Origin: VXYL01 sp965199945 | GTDB taxonomy: Bacteria > Pseudomonadota > Gammaproteobacteria > Pseudomonadales > Azotimanducaceae | Assembly (NCBI GenBank): GCA_965199945.1 | Contig: OZ241354.1 | Location: 1,426,001-1,490,000, forward strand | Direction of reading: 5' to 3' | DNA: 64,000 nucleotides | Shown: piece by piece, positions 16,863-25,207 of the stretch | Layout: each line of letters starts with the position of its first letter | Numbering within the stretch: the stretch's first letter is position 1 | The notes under the pieces: generated by a model | The model's database searches: none | The model's input: the letters and a program-made list of their open reading frames with translations, nothing else | Told to the model about the DNA's origin: nothing | Made by a program: the position numbers and the translations under genes

Positions 16863-17333
16863 TCAGCCATCGGCTCTCTCCTTCATCAGCACATGGATGG
16901 CGAAATCGCGGCGTACGCTCCGCGGCGTTTCGAGGAAGCGGTCGATCGCCGTTCGAGCGCTGTTGATGTCTTCGACCACGTTGGACTTCCTGAACGAACT
17001 GTCTGGATCATAGTCCGCTTGGTGGCGTTTGCTCTGCAATTCCACGAACTTCTGCCCGAAGAGCTTCACTTCCTCCGGGAACGACGGCGGCATGTTCTTG
17101 CAACGCTTCCTCGCATCCCCGTGATCTAGCGCCCGGTACGCCCGCCGCCACATTGGCCGCTTGCCCGCCGAACCGGCACCGCCGGCCAAGCCGTCCGCGC
17201 ATGTGCGCGCCAGACAATGGAACAGGGCGTAGTACGCGGTGCTGACCGCACGACAAAGATTCGCTCGCCGCGGCCGGCGGGCACTGGTTTGGGCAAGGTT
17301 CGTGGCTATCTCGAGCAGCTGATGCGGATCCAC
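16863..17333 (-). CDS. HEPN-like protein
   Basis: A 156-aa protein starting MDPHQLLEIATNLAQTS. The helix RRANLCRAVSTAYYALFHCLA resembles the AYYALFH helix of HEPN/UPF0332 proteins, many of which are RNases or toxin partners. The rest is helical and charged (FGQKFVELQSKRHQADYDPD). The catalytic R-x4-6-H motif is not certain; RHQADYD is the only candidate seen near the C-terminal half. It lies 6 bases after a small acidic gene, an arrangement typical of two-gene toxin-antitoxin or defence modules. Function is inferred. Confidence 0.6.
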   Translation of the reverse strand: MDPHQLLEIATNLAQTSARRPRRANLCRAVSTAYYALFHCLARTCADGLAGGAGSAGKRPMWRRAYRALDHGDARKRCKNMPPSFPEEVKLFGQKFVELQSKRHQADYDPDSSFRKSNVVEDINSARTAIDRFLETPRSVRRDFAIHVLMKERADG

Positions 17334-17339
17334 AGCGAG

Positions 17340-17639
17340 CTATTCCGGCACGTCGTCGATCTCCGACTCGGCGGTGAACGAGACGACAGGGAACGCCTCG
17401 ATGTCGGCGCTCTCGAGCTCGGCGCGCAAGCGCGCTCTCAGCCGAATCAATGCCAACGAGTCCGGGAGATGCGGCGCCGGACGGCCATCGTCGTACTTGA
17501 GCGAGATCCAGAGGAACTCGTCGCCATCGCGGTCCACCTCCGGGTCCACCGCCAGCACCGCGAGCGTGGTGTCCGCGTACTGCGCGCGCAGAAAGGCTTC
17601 CACGGTGCTCCGCGCCCGGTCCAAGATCTGCTGCTTCAT
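17340..17639 (-). CDS. small acidic protein paired with the HEPN-like gene
   Basis: A 99-aa acidic protein that I do not recognise by name. It begins with a helix (MKQQILDRARSTVEAFLRAQY). Strands follow (TLAVLAVDPEVDRDGDEFLWISLKY) with a second helix (LPDSLALIRLRARLRAELESA). It ends with a strand FPVVSFTAESEIDD. It is followed 6 bases later by the HEPN-like gene, so the two are co-transcribed. By position and size it could be an antitoxin or substrate sensor. Confidence 0.6.
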   Translation of the reverse strand: MKQQILDRARSTVEAFLRAQYADTTLAVLAVDPEVDRDGDEFLWISLKYDDGRPAPHLPDSLALIRLRARLRAELESADIEAFPVVSFTAESEIDDVPE

Positions 17640-17763
17640 CGCTCCGGCGCCTGTCCGTCGCTCGGTGGCCTGTACGTCCTGAGACTATACCGAAGAGGGC
17701 AGGGCGCTTGCACTCGGCTCGTGCATGGTGTGCATGGTCAGCACCGCAAGACCGCGGAGACGG

Positions 17764-19083
17764 TCAATCAAGGATCAGCCAGTTGTCCGGCGACTCGGGC
17801 TCCGCGGGGCGTCGTTCAACGCCGCGCAGTTCCTCGGCTTCCAGTTCGCGCAGATGCTCGGCCGCGTTCTCTGCGTAGTCTTCCGCCGAGGCCCCGCCCT
17901 CGGCGGTGCGGTCTCCGGCGTTGTCGATGACGTGCTGGCAGGCATCCGCGATGGCGTACGCAGGCCGTCCGGCGCGCTTGAGCGCGTCCGCCAAGGACAG
18001 CCCGATTTCGCCGCTGCCGGGGTCCAGATCCAGGGCCCTGCGCAGCGCCTCGGCTTCCGCGTCGTAGCCAATGGTCGTGACCACGATGCGCGAGTAGACG
18101 AGGTGGAACTCCGCCGAGCGATGCCAGTCCGGCTCTGCTTCGAGGAGCCGCTGCAGCATCTCGAGGGTCGCCATGCTGTCGCTGCCGAGTTCGCCGTATC
18201 TGGCGACGTGGGCGAGGGAACGAATGGCATCCAGCACATCGTCGCCGAGCGGCGCGTTCTCCGTCCGGTCGCGGTCTGCGAGCTCGCGGATGGCGTTCCA
18301 ACACGGCGCGTCCAAACGCACGCGCAGCCCGTTGCCGTGGCAGAGAAACTCCAAGCTGGCGGCGCGGTTCTCGGGATCAAGCGGCAACTCTCGTGCTGCC
18401 ATGTCGGCCGCCACCCGGGCGCGGAACGCCTCGACGTCTTCCGGACGGTAATACTCAAGCGCACCGTGCTTCCGGCGAGCATAGAAGAGCTTCCTCGTGC
18501 CCTCTGCATATTCGTAGGCAAGCGCCAAGTACCTCATCGACTCGTCGATCACTGCGTCGGTTGGCTCGTCGTCGCCACTCGTCAAGGACTCGCTGAGCCA
18601 ATACGCCGCCTCGGTGCAAGTTGGATCAATCGCCACCACCTCGCGCAGGAGCTCTCGGTAGCGCACCTCGTCGCTGACGAGGTGGAAGCTGGAGTACGCA
18701 TAGAGCAGCATCGGGTCGCTCGGTGCCGCGTCGACGAACGGCTTCAGCACTTCTCGCCCGGCCCGCTCCATCTCGGCAGCCTCGGCATCGTCGTATCGCA
18801 CCTGCACCGGCGACGTGTATCGTTCCGCCTGCAGGGCGAAGGCGCGCCCGTAGGCGAGCGATAGGGCTTGATCCAGAGACGGCTCTTCGATGGCCGTCAA
18901 CTCGTCGAGGTGCTCGTGGCACTGGTTGCGCGAGGCGGGCATTTCGTCCATGCACAGTCGCCCGGTCTTCTCGTAGAGCTCCGTCTCGGGGAACTCGCAA
19001 GGCGGCCCGGATTGGGCCATCGCCGAGAGCGAGAGCATGGCAGTGCAGGCCATCGGAACTGCAAAGGCTCGTTCGGTTCGCAT
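17764..19083 (-). CDS. exported protein of a tandem paralogous family (copy C)
   Basis: A 439-aa exported protein of unknown function, one of three paralogues in a row. ATG 19083 gives a signal peptide (RAFAVPMACTAMLSLSAMAQS). The mature N-terminus has the family pattern PCEFPETELYEKTGRLC, then QCHEHLDEL, with three conserved Cys. It then has AIEEPSLDQALSLAYGRAFAL. The remainder looks like TPR/Sel1-type helical repeats: MLLYAYSSFHLVSDEVRYREL, AIDPTCTEAAYWLSESL and SGEIGLSLADALKRAGRPAY. The C-terminal tail (RRPAEPESPDN) is unique to this copy. It is the most diverged of the three. No catalytic motif is evident. Confidence 0.85.
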   Translation of the reverse strand: MRTERAFAVPMACTAMLSLSAMAQSGPPCEFPETELYEKTGRLCMDEMPASRNQCHEHLDELTAIEEPSLDQALSLAYGRAFALQAERYTSPVQVRYDDAEAAEMERAGREVLKPFVDAAPSDPMLLYAYSSFHLVSDEVRYRELLREVVAIDPTCTEAAYWLSESLTSGDDEPTDAVIDESMRYLALAYEYAEGTRKLFYARRKHGALEYYRPEDVEAFRARVAADMAARELPLDPENRAASLEFLCHGNGLRVRLDAPCWNAIRELADRDRTENAPLGDDVLDAIRSLAHVARYGELGSDSMATLEMLQRLLEAEPDWHRSAEFHLVYSRIVVTTIGYDAEAEALRRALDLDPGSGEIGLSLADALKRAGRPAYAIADACQHVIDNAGDRTAEGGASAEDYAENAAEHLRELEAEELRGVERRPAEPESPDNWLILD

Positions 19084-19112
19084 CGTGATGCTCCTCGTCG
19101 AGTGACAGCTGT

Positions 19113-20342
19113 TCAAGGCCGCTGTCCTTTCTCGGCTTCCAGTTCGCGCAGGTACTTGGTTGCGTGTTCGACGTAATAGTCCGCCGGCCTCCCTCTCTCG
19201 ACCGCCCGGCCGTCGGAATTGGCGATGACGTGCCGGTAGACTTCCGCGATTTCATGCGCTGGCCGCCCGGCATTTCCCATCGCGCCCGAGAGGTACAGCC
19301 CTATCTCTCCGCTGCGGGGATCCAGGTCCAACGCACGACGGAGAGCGTCCGCCTCGGCGCCATGGCCGACGGCCGGGCGCAGCACGCGAGAGTAGACGAC
19401 GTAGAACCACGCCGTGCGGCGGTGCTCCGGTTCCGCTTCGAGAAGTTGCAGTAACGTCTGGTGGTGCTTCGCGCCACCGTCGCCAAGTTCGTCGCTTTCG
19501 GCCGATGCTGAAAGGGAGGCCACCGCATCCAGCACGTCGTCGCCGAGCCGCACGCTCGCAGATCGATCGTGGCTCGCCAACTTGCGGATCGCGCTTTCGC
19601 ACGGAGTATCCAGCCGCAGCAAGAGCGCGTTGCGGTCGCACAGCACGTCCAAGCTCTCGGATCGGTTCTCGTGGTCCAACGGCAAATCCAAAGACGCGGC
19701 GTCGGTCGCTACTCGTTCGCGGAAAGCTTCGGCCTCGTGGGGCCTTTCGTACTCAAGTGCGTCGTACTTCCGACGAGCAAAGACGAGCTTCCTCGTACCC
19801 TTCGCATGTTCATAGCCATGCTGCAAGTACCTCATCGACTCTTCCCTCGCGGCATGGTCCTCGCTCCGAAGCAAGGAGTCGCTGAGCCAGTACGCCGCCC
19901 TCGTGCAGGCTGGGTCCAGCGCCAATACTCGGCGCAACAACGTCCGGTGCCGCTCGTCGTCGCCGAAGTAAAAGCCAGAATACGCGTAGAGCAACATGGC
20001 GTCGTTAGGCGCCCCCTCAACGAGGGGGCGAAGCAACTCGCGGCCCGCGAGTTCCGCCTTCGCGACCGCGTCGACATCGTCATCGAACTGCGACGCGAAG
20101 GCTTGGCCGAAGGCGAGTGCGAGCGTCTGCTCGAGAGTGCGGCTCTCGATGGATGCCAATTCGTCGACGTAATCCTGGCACTGGTTCAGGGAGTCTGGCA
20201 TCTCGGCCATGCAAAGCAGTACCACTCTCCCGTACGGGCCGGTCTCTGGCGGCATGCATGCCGGCTTGAGGTCGTCCGCTAGCACGGCCAACGGGAGCAG
20301 CACCGCCACAAGCGCGAAGATCCCCGTTTTCGACTTCACCAC
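19113..20342 (-). CDS. exported protein of a tandem paralogous family (copy B)
   Basis: A 409-aa paralogue of its neighbours, with GTG 20342 (or 20339) as start. AGGAAG lies just upstream, and the residues that follow (KSKTGIFALVAVLLPLAVLAD) form a signal peptide. Shared features are MPPETGPYGRVVLLCMAEMP, NQCQDYVDELASIESRTLEQ, LALDPACTRAAYWLSDSL, and ALRRALDLDPRSGEIGLYLSG near the C-terminus. A long in-frame upstream extension exists but lacks a signal peptide and overlaps copy A, so it is rejected. Only 17 bases separate it from copy A, and 29 bases from copy C. Function unknown; a TPR-like scaffold is inferred. Confidence 0.85.
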   Translation of the reverse strand: MVKSKTGIFALVAVLLPLAVLADDLKPACMPPETGPYGRVVLLCMAEMPDSLNQCQDYVDELASIESRTLEQTLALAFGQAFASQFDDDVDAVAKAELAGRELLRPLVEGAPNDAMLLYAYSGFYFGDDERHRTLLRRVLALDPACTRAAYWLSDSLLRSEDHAAREESMRYLQHGYEHAKGTRKLVFARRKYDALEYERPHEAEAFRERVATDAASLDLPLDHENRSESLDVLCDRNALLLRLDTPCESAIRKLASHDRSASVRLGDDVLDAVASLSASAESDELGDGGAKHHQTLLQLLEAEPEHRRTAWFYVVYSRVLRPAVGHGAEADALRRALDLDPRSGEIGLYLSGAMGNAGRPAHEIAEVYRHVIANSDGRAVERGRPADYYVEHATKYLRELEAEKGQRP

Positions 20343-20359
20343 GGTTCTTCCTGGCGCAT

Positions 20360-21622
20360 TCAGCGGCCCTGTTCCCAATCCGCTTCCAGTTCCCGCAGGT
20401 ACTTGGTCGCGGTTTCGACATAGTAGTCTGCCGGCAACCCTTCTTCGAGAGCCCGGTCGTCCGAGTTGGCGATGACGTGTCGGTAGATTTCTGCGATCGC
20501 GTGGACAGACCACCCGGCGCCCTCCATCGCACCGGCGAGATAAAGCCCGATCTGGCCGCTGCGGGGGTCCAGCTCCAAAGCGCGGCGCAACGCGTCGGCT
20601 TCGGCACCAGACCCGACTGTAGAGCTCAGAACACTTGAGTAGACGACGTAGAACTCCGCCGATCGGAGCCATTCGGGCTCCGCTTCAAGCAACTCCAGCA
20701 GCATCTGGTGATGCTTCCGGCCGTTCTCGCCAAGTTCGCCGTCTTCCGCGAATGCCGAGAGGGCATCCACCGCATCTAGGACATCCTCGCCGAGCGGCGC
20801 GTTCGCGTGGCGATCGCGCCCCGCCAGTTCGCGGATGGCCTTCTCGCACGGCGCATCCAGACGCAGCGACAGTCCGTTGCCGTTGCAGAGTACTTCCAAG
20901 CTGCGGGCGCGATTCTCGGGGTCCAGCGGGAACTCCCGCAATGCCATGTCGGCTGCCACTTGATCGCGGAACGCCTCCGCTTCTTCAGCGCTCCGGTAGA
21001 TTAGGCGCTCGTACTTCTGGCGGGCAAACAGCAACTTCCAAGTGCCTTCGGAGTGTTCGTAGCCATGCGTCAAGTACTTGGCGTTCTCTTCTATGTCTGC
21101 TTCGTCGTCACTGGCACCCACCGTTCTGCTGAGGAAAAACGCCGCGCTGCTGCAAGCGGGATCCAGCGCCAGTGTTTTGCGCAGCAAGGTCCTGTAGTGC
21201 TCTTCCTCAAGCATGTGAAAGTACGCATAGGCGCGAACCACCATGGGGTCGTCGGGTGCAAGCTCCATGAACGGCTTCAGCACCTCGCGCCCGGCCAATT
21301 CCGCTTCCGCCTGCGCCGCTTCATAGTCCTCCGGCAGGGCGAACGGATCAGGCCGAAGTTCGAAATTGGCGGCGAAGGACCGACCAAAGGCGAGTGCGAG
21401 GGCTTGGTCAAGCGATGGGTCTTCAATGGCCGCCAACTCGGCGAGGTGGTCATAGCACTGCATACGCGAAGTGCCAGGCATCGCGCCATCGCAGAGTCGC
21501 CCGGCTTTTTCGTACGGTCCCGTGTCCGGCAAATCGCATGGCGACGCCTCGGATTGCGCCACCGCGAGCGAGAGCAGGGCAACAGAGGCCGTGGCGACTG
21601 CGGATGTTCGTTTCGCTGGCAT
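20360..21622 (-). CDS. exported protein of a tandem paralogous family (copy A)
   Basis: A 420-aa paralogue that heads the three-gene array on the minus strand. ATG 21622 (or an in-frame GTG at 21631) starts a signal peptide (KRTSAVATASVALLSLAVAQS). Shared with the other copies are CDLPDTGPYEKAGRLCDGAMP, QCYDHLAELAAIEDPSLDQ, ALDPACSSAAFFLSRTVGAS, and RRALELDPRSGQIGLYLAGAME. The ending is YYVETATKYLRELEADWEQGR. It is closer to copy B than to copy C in the C-terminal third. The insertion sequence lies immediately upstream and may have displaced its promoter. Function unknown. Confidence 0.85.
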   Translation of the reverse strand: MPAKRTSAVATASVALLSLAVAQSEASPCDLPDTGPYEKAGRLCDGAMPGTSRMQCYDHLAELAAIEDPSLDQALALAFGRSFAANFELRPDPFALPEDYEAAQAEAELAGREVLKPFMELAPDDPMVVRAYAYFHMLEEEHYRTLLRKTLALDPACSSAAFFLSRTVGASDDEADIEENAKYLTHGYEHSEGTWKLLFARQKYERLIYRSAEEAEAFRDQVAADMALREFPLDPENRARSLEVLCNGNGLSLRLDAPCEKAIRELAGRDRHANAPLGEDVLDAVDALSAFAEDGELGENGRKHHQMLLELLEAEPEWLRSAEFYVVYSSVLSSTVGSGAEADALRRALELDPRSGQIGLYLAGAMEGAGWSVHAIAEIYRHVIANSDDRALEEGLPADYYVETATKYLRELEADWEQGR

Positions 21623-21685
21623 CGCGGCCACTTTGCCTGTGCTTCGTCGTCACAGAACCCTAGACCCATTCTGCACATTTTGCAC

Positions 21686-21701
21686 CGGTTTCTTGCAAAG
21701 T
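21686..21701. repeat. direct repeat flanking the ISNCY-type element (left)
   Basis: The 16 bases CGGTTTCTTGCAAAGT recur exactly at 23216-23231, on the other side of the insertion sequence, in the same orientation. This is a long target-site duplication, which the IS1202/ISNCY group is known for. Two more bases (TG) also match, so the repeat could be called 18 bp. Confidence 0.75.
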
Positions 21702-21934
21702 TGTCGGTAGCAAATGGATTTGTCCGGTTTTTCCAGCACGTCATCTGTCCGGTTTTGCCCGTCCCCGTTTTCGGCTCCTGCGGCGTTCGGCCCCGCTGCC
21801 GCCCGACACGCTATGATCCATGGTGCGGACCTTGGAAGCGGATAGGCCGCACACTGGCGCAAGCCAAGGGCGGCGACGCTGCCGGAGTGGCCGTCGCCGC
21901 CCCCTTTGCGCCGGTGTCCATGTACTTCGGGGGT

Positions 21935-21971
21935 TCGGGGGCAGCGCCCCCGAAAGACCCGAAGGGTCTTG
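21935..21971. terminator. two adjacent hairpins downstream of the ISNCY transposase
   Basis: Two perfect stem-loops sit back to back just after the transposase stop at 21978 on the minus strand. The first (21935-21955) has a 9-bp stem TTCGGGGGC around AGC. The second (21955-21971) has a 7-bp stem AAGACCC around GAA. Together they could end transposase transcription or block read-in. There is no clear U-run. Confidence 0.5.
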
Positions 21972-21977
21972 CGCCGT

Positions 21978-23140
21978 TCACGCCGTGGCGGCCGGCGAGC
22001 CGTCGGCCTCGTAGCGGGCGAGGCGCCGCGGGCCGTGGAACACCGACAGCCGCCCGTCGGCGTGTTCGTGGACGCGCACGCGGCGGCGCACGTAGTGCCT
22101 GCCGTGCGGTCCCGGCGGGATCTGCAGCGACCGGTTGCCGAAGCTGACGCAGTTGTCGTGCCCGACCACGCGCTCCTCCTTGACGCACAGGATGTCGTCG
22201 AGGTCGACGCCGCCGAGCGGCACGAAGGCGTCGCCGTCCTCCCGCGCCGGCACCGCGAAGCGCTTGTTGTAGGCGGGCCAGAACCGCTCGCGCAGGTAGT
22301 CGTTGGCCGACCCCATGTCGCGGACGCCCTCCAGCGCCAGTTCGTTCGGCAGGCGCCCCTGGATGGTCTCGAAGTGCCGCTCCGAGCGGCCCCGCGCCTG
22401 CGGCGAGTACGACGGGATCATCTCGATGCCGAGCTCGCCCATCGCCCGCCCGAACTGCGTCGGGTTGCTCTTGTCCACCTTGCCGCCGGCCTCCGGCGTG
22501 TGCCAGTAGTGGCTGCCCCGGTCCGAGTAGAAGCTCAGGAACAGCCCCGGGCCTGCGCCGTCTCGCGCACCCCGCGGAAGCTCGACCAGGTGCCCTCCTC
22601 CTCGACGAAGAAGCCCGAATACACCTCGCCGGTGGCGTCGTCCAGGGTCACGATCAGATCCCAGAACGCGTCCGGCACCCACTCGTGCGTGGAGCCGTCC
22701 TGATGCACCAGCATCCCCGCCAGCGGCGCCCGTTCGCGCTTCTTCCGGTACTTGCCGCGCGCCCGGCCCTTGCCGACCTGCCCCGACTCCTGCAGCCGGT
22801 TCTTCACCCACGTGTACGACCGCCCGCCGCCGTGCTTCTCCCGGTACCACTCGTGGAAGTGCGCCACCGTCCAGCCCCGGTAGGTCTCCCGGTACAGCGC
22901 CTCCAGCCGGAGCACCTCGTCCGCCGGCGCCCGCCGCGACGACACCTGCCCCATCCGCTTGTCGATCAGCCCGTCGATCCCGTCCTCGTGGTACCGGTCG
23001 ACGTAGCGCCGGAACGTGCGCGGACACACCCCCAGCAGCGCCGCCGCCTCCTCCTGCGTCAGACGCTTCTCCGTCCAACTGTCCAACGCCTCCTCGAACC
23101 TCGCCATCCGCGTCTCCTGCAACCACTTCGCCCGCCCCAT
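21978..23140 (-). pseudogene. ISNCY-family transposase, frameshifted
   Basis: The N-terminal part (23140 to about 22553) has a helix-turn-helix (LTQEEAAALLGVCPRTFRRYV) and DGIDGLIDKRMGQ. It carries the first catalytic Asp in MLVHQDGSTHEW, then LIVTLDDATGEVYSGFFVEE. The frame then breaks in the CCCCGGGCC stretch at 22545-22553. The rest continues in another frame with FYSDRGSHYW (second Asp), TQFGRAMGELGIEMIPSYS, and PQARGRSERHFETIQGRL (catalytic Glu). The total span is one base short of a multiple of three, so restoring one base gives a normal 387-aa DDE transposase. It is either inactivated, mis-sequenced or frameshift-translated. Confidence 0.8.
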
Positions 23141-23215
23141 CGACCCCCTCCCAGAGGTGCCCGAAAGCGGACAATCTATGTGCTAGAAAACCGGACAGAT
23201 CATGTGCTCCCGACA

Positions 23216-23517
23216 CGGTTTCTTGCAAAGTTGGGTGTGTCGGGTAGGCTGTTTGCAGGAAATCGTCGGGATAGCGCCCTCATGCACACGAAGCCTGCGG
23301 AAGTCGTCGCATTCGACCGTGCCGACCGTCATTTGCTTCACGAATCGCAGCTCGCTGGTTCGAGCACCCACGAGCAGGGCCACGACGAAAAGCTGTCGCG
23401 GCTGCCAGGCGTGGAGCACTTGGACACGTCCATCGCCTTGCGCACGGTGGTGCGCAAGACGGCGTTGCCGGTCGCCGCTTTCGGGACGCGACCTCCCGCG
23501 CAACGGTCCCCCGCGTC
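23216..23517. other. gap between the insertion sequence and the acyl-CoA dehydrogenase
   Basis: About 300 bases with no intact gene. It begins with the right copy of the direct repeat (23216-23231). On the minus strand at about 23340-23400 one frame reads LFVVALLVGARTSELRFVK. That resembles the box I region of tyrosine recombinases, but no other part of an integrase is visible. The promoter of the dehydrogenase at 23518 must lie here. Confidence 0.4.
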
Positions 23518-25170
23518 GTGACCAGGAACGAAGGGGAGGGGGGGGCCTCAACGAGCGAGAAGCCGAGGGACGCTGGCGCCCCCGCAACGGCGTTGGCTGA
23601 TGCGACGGCGCTGTTCGAGCGGGCGAGGGGGCATCTTGCTGGCCGCGACGTGGACGCGGTGCAGATGGAAGCCTACGACCTCGCGCGCGCCTGGGCGGAG
23701 CTGCGCGCCGCCGGCGTTGCCTTGGATGCGCTGGGGGCCGCGAGCAGCGACGAGACCGCTTTCGAGCGCCAGCTCGCGAATCTCTTCTGCGCCGAGACGA
23801 TTGCCAACTTGCGCAACCGGCTCGGGGCGCGGCCAGCGGCGTTCGGCTTGGACGGGGCGGCGCTTGGCGCAGCGCCCTTCGTCGGTCACGCCTTGTCGCC
23901 GGCCACGCTCTGCGGCATCGGCGAAGCATTGCGCGAGCGCCAAGGCCGTCTGCCGGCGGACGGCATCGATGGCGACCATGCGTTGATGCGCGAGACCTTT
24001 CGGCGTTTCGCCGAGGAGCAGGTGATGCCGCTTGCCGAGTCGATTCATCGCAACGACACGATGATTCCCGACGCCATCATCGACGGTCTGCGGCAGCTCG
24101 GCTGCTTCGGGTTGTCGGTGCCGGCGCGCTACGGCGGTTTGCAGCCCGACGACGCGGACGACAGCCTGGGCGTGGTGCTGGTCACCGAAGAGCTGTCGCG
24201 GGGCTCGCTCGGTGCCGCCGGCAGCCTCGTCACGCGACCGGAGATCATGGCCCGGGCCGTGCTGGAAGGCGGCACGGAGGAACAGAAGCAGCGTTGGCTG
24301 CGCGGGCTTGCGGCGGGCGAGCCGCTGGTGGCGGTGGCCGTCACCGAACCGGCCACGGGCTCCGATGTCGCCTCGGTGGCGTTGCGCGCCACGCCCGTCG
24401 AAATAGACGGCGCACGGCACTGGCGTCTGTCCGGCGCCAAGACGTGGTGTACGTTCGCCGGCAAGGCTGGCGCGATTCTGCTGTTGGCGCGCACGAATCC
24501 AGAAGCCAAGCCGCCGCACCGCGGGCTGTCGCTGTTCGTGGTGGAGAAGCCGAGCACCGACGACAAGGCGTTCGTGCATCGCAGTCCGCTGGGCGGAGCG
24601 TTGACCGGCAGCGCGATCCCCACGATTGGCTACCGGGGCATGCATTCCTTCGAGCTGGCGTTCGAGGACTACATGGTGCCGCACGGCGCCTTGGTCGGCC
24701 AAGACAACGGCATGGGGCGCGGCTTCTACTACACGATGCGCGGCTTCGCCGGCGGGCGCTTGCAGACGGCTGCCCGGGCGAACGGTCTGATGCGCGCGGC
24801 ACTCGAGGCGGCGCTGCGCTACGCCGAGGAACGCAGCGTGTTCGGGCGACCGGTCGCGGACTATCCGCTGACGCAACAGAAGCTCGCCCGCATGGCGGCG
24901 CACATCGTCGCGTGCCGGCAGATCTCCTATGCGGTCGCCAAGCGCATGGACAATGCCGAGGGCCAGCTGGAGGCGAGCCTGGCGAAGCTGCTCGCGTGCC
25001 GCGCCGCCGAGTGGGTCACCCGCGAAGCCATGCAGATCCACGGCGGCATGGGCTATGCCGAAGAAACCGCCGTCAGCCGCTACTTCGTCGATGCGCGGGT
25101 GCTTTCCATCTTCGAGGGCGCGGAGGAAACACTGGCGCTGAAGGTGATCGGCAAGGCGCTGCTTGGCTGA
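23518..25170 (+). CDS. acyl-CoA dehydrogenase with N-terminal extension, methylsuccinyl-CoA dehydrogenase-like
   Basis: A 550-aa flavoenzyme. Residues 20-150 form an extra helical domain (FERARGHLAGRDVDAVQMEAYDLARAWAEL). Residues 150-550 form the dehydrogenase core: MRETFRRFAEEQVMPLAESIH, FGLSVPARYGG, TEPATGSDVASVAL and LSGAKTWCTFAGKAGAILLLA. Further on are MGRGFYYTMRGFAGGRLQTAAR, ERSVFGRPVADYPLTQQKL and a C-terminal QIHGGMGYAEETAVSRYF with EGAEETLALKVIG. This size and extension resemble methylsuccinyl-CoA dehydrogenase (Mcd) of the ethylmalonyl-CoA pathway, but no other pathway gene is here, so only the superfamily is certain. The start is GTG 23518; later starts are possible. dif lies 38 bases downstream. 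Confidence 0.88.
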   Translation: MTRNEGEGGASTSEKPRDAGAPATALADATALFERARGHLAGRDVDAVQMEAYDLARAWAELRAAGVALDALGAASSDETAFERQLANLFCAETIANLRNRLGARPAAFGLDGAALGAAPFVGHALSPATLCGIGEALRERQGRLPADGIDGDHALMRETFRRFAEEQVMPLAESIHRNDTMIPDAIIDGLRQLGCFGLSVPARYGGLQPDDADDSLGVVLVTEELSRGSLGAAGSLVTRPEIMARAVLEGGTEEQKQRWLRGLAAGEPLVAVAVTEPATGSDVASVALRATPVEIDGARHWRLSGAKTWCTFAGKAGAILLLARTNPEAKPPHRGLSLFVVEKPSTDDKAFVHRSPLGGALTGSAIPTIGYRGMHSFELAFEDYMVPHGALVGQDNGMGRGFYYTMRGFAGGRLQTAARANGLMRAALEAALRYAEERSVFGRPVADYPLTQQKLARMAAHIVACRQISYAVAKRMDNAEGQLEASLAKLLACRAAEWVTREAMQIHGGMGYAEETAVSRYFVDARVLSIFEGAEETLALKVIGKALLG

Positions 25171-25207
25171 CGGGCGGCAATGCCGAGCCGCGTCTACCAT
25201 CTACAAA

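Larger units (their letters stand above)
21702..23215 (-). mobile_element. ISNCY (IS1202-like) insertion sequence
   Basis: A 1514-bp element with one frameshifted transposase gene on the minus strand. The ends, read inward, are TGTCGGTAGCAAATGGATT at the left and TGTCGGGAGCACATGATC at the right. Each is followed by two TGTCCGG boxes separated by an AGCAC motif (left at 21721 and 21746). The right-hand boxes are TGTCCGG (complement of 23191-23197) and TGTCCGC (23167-23173). It is flanked by a perfect 16-bp direct repeat. It lies between the upstream end of the exported-protein triplet and the long acyl-CoA dehydrogenase, 2 kb from dif. Confidence 0.8.

Noticed and set aside
19113..20672. 519-residue form of exported-protein copy B
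   Set aside because: The extra N-terminal part overlaps copy A in another frame and lacks a signal peptide; the GTG start with a ribosome-binding site is better.
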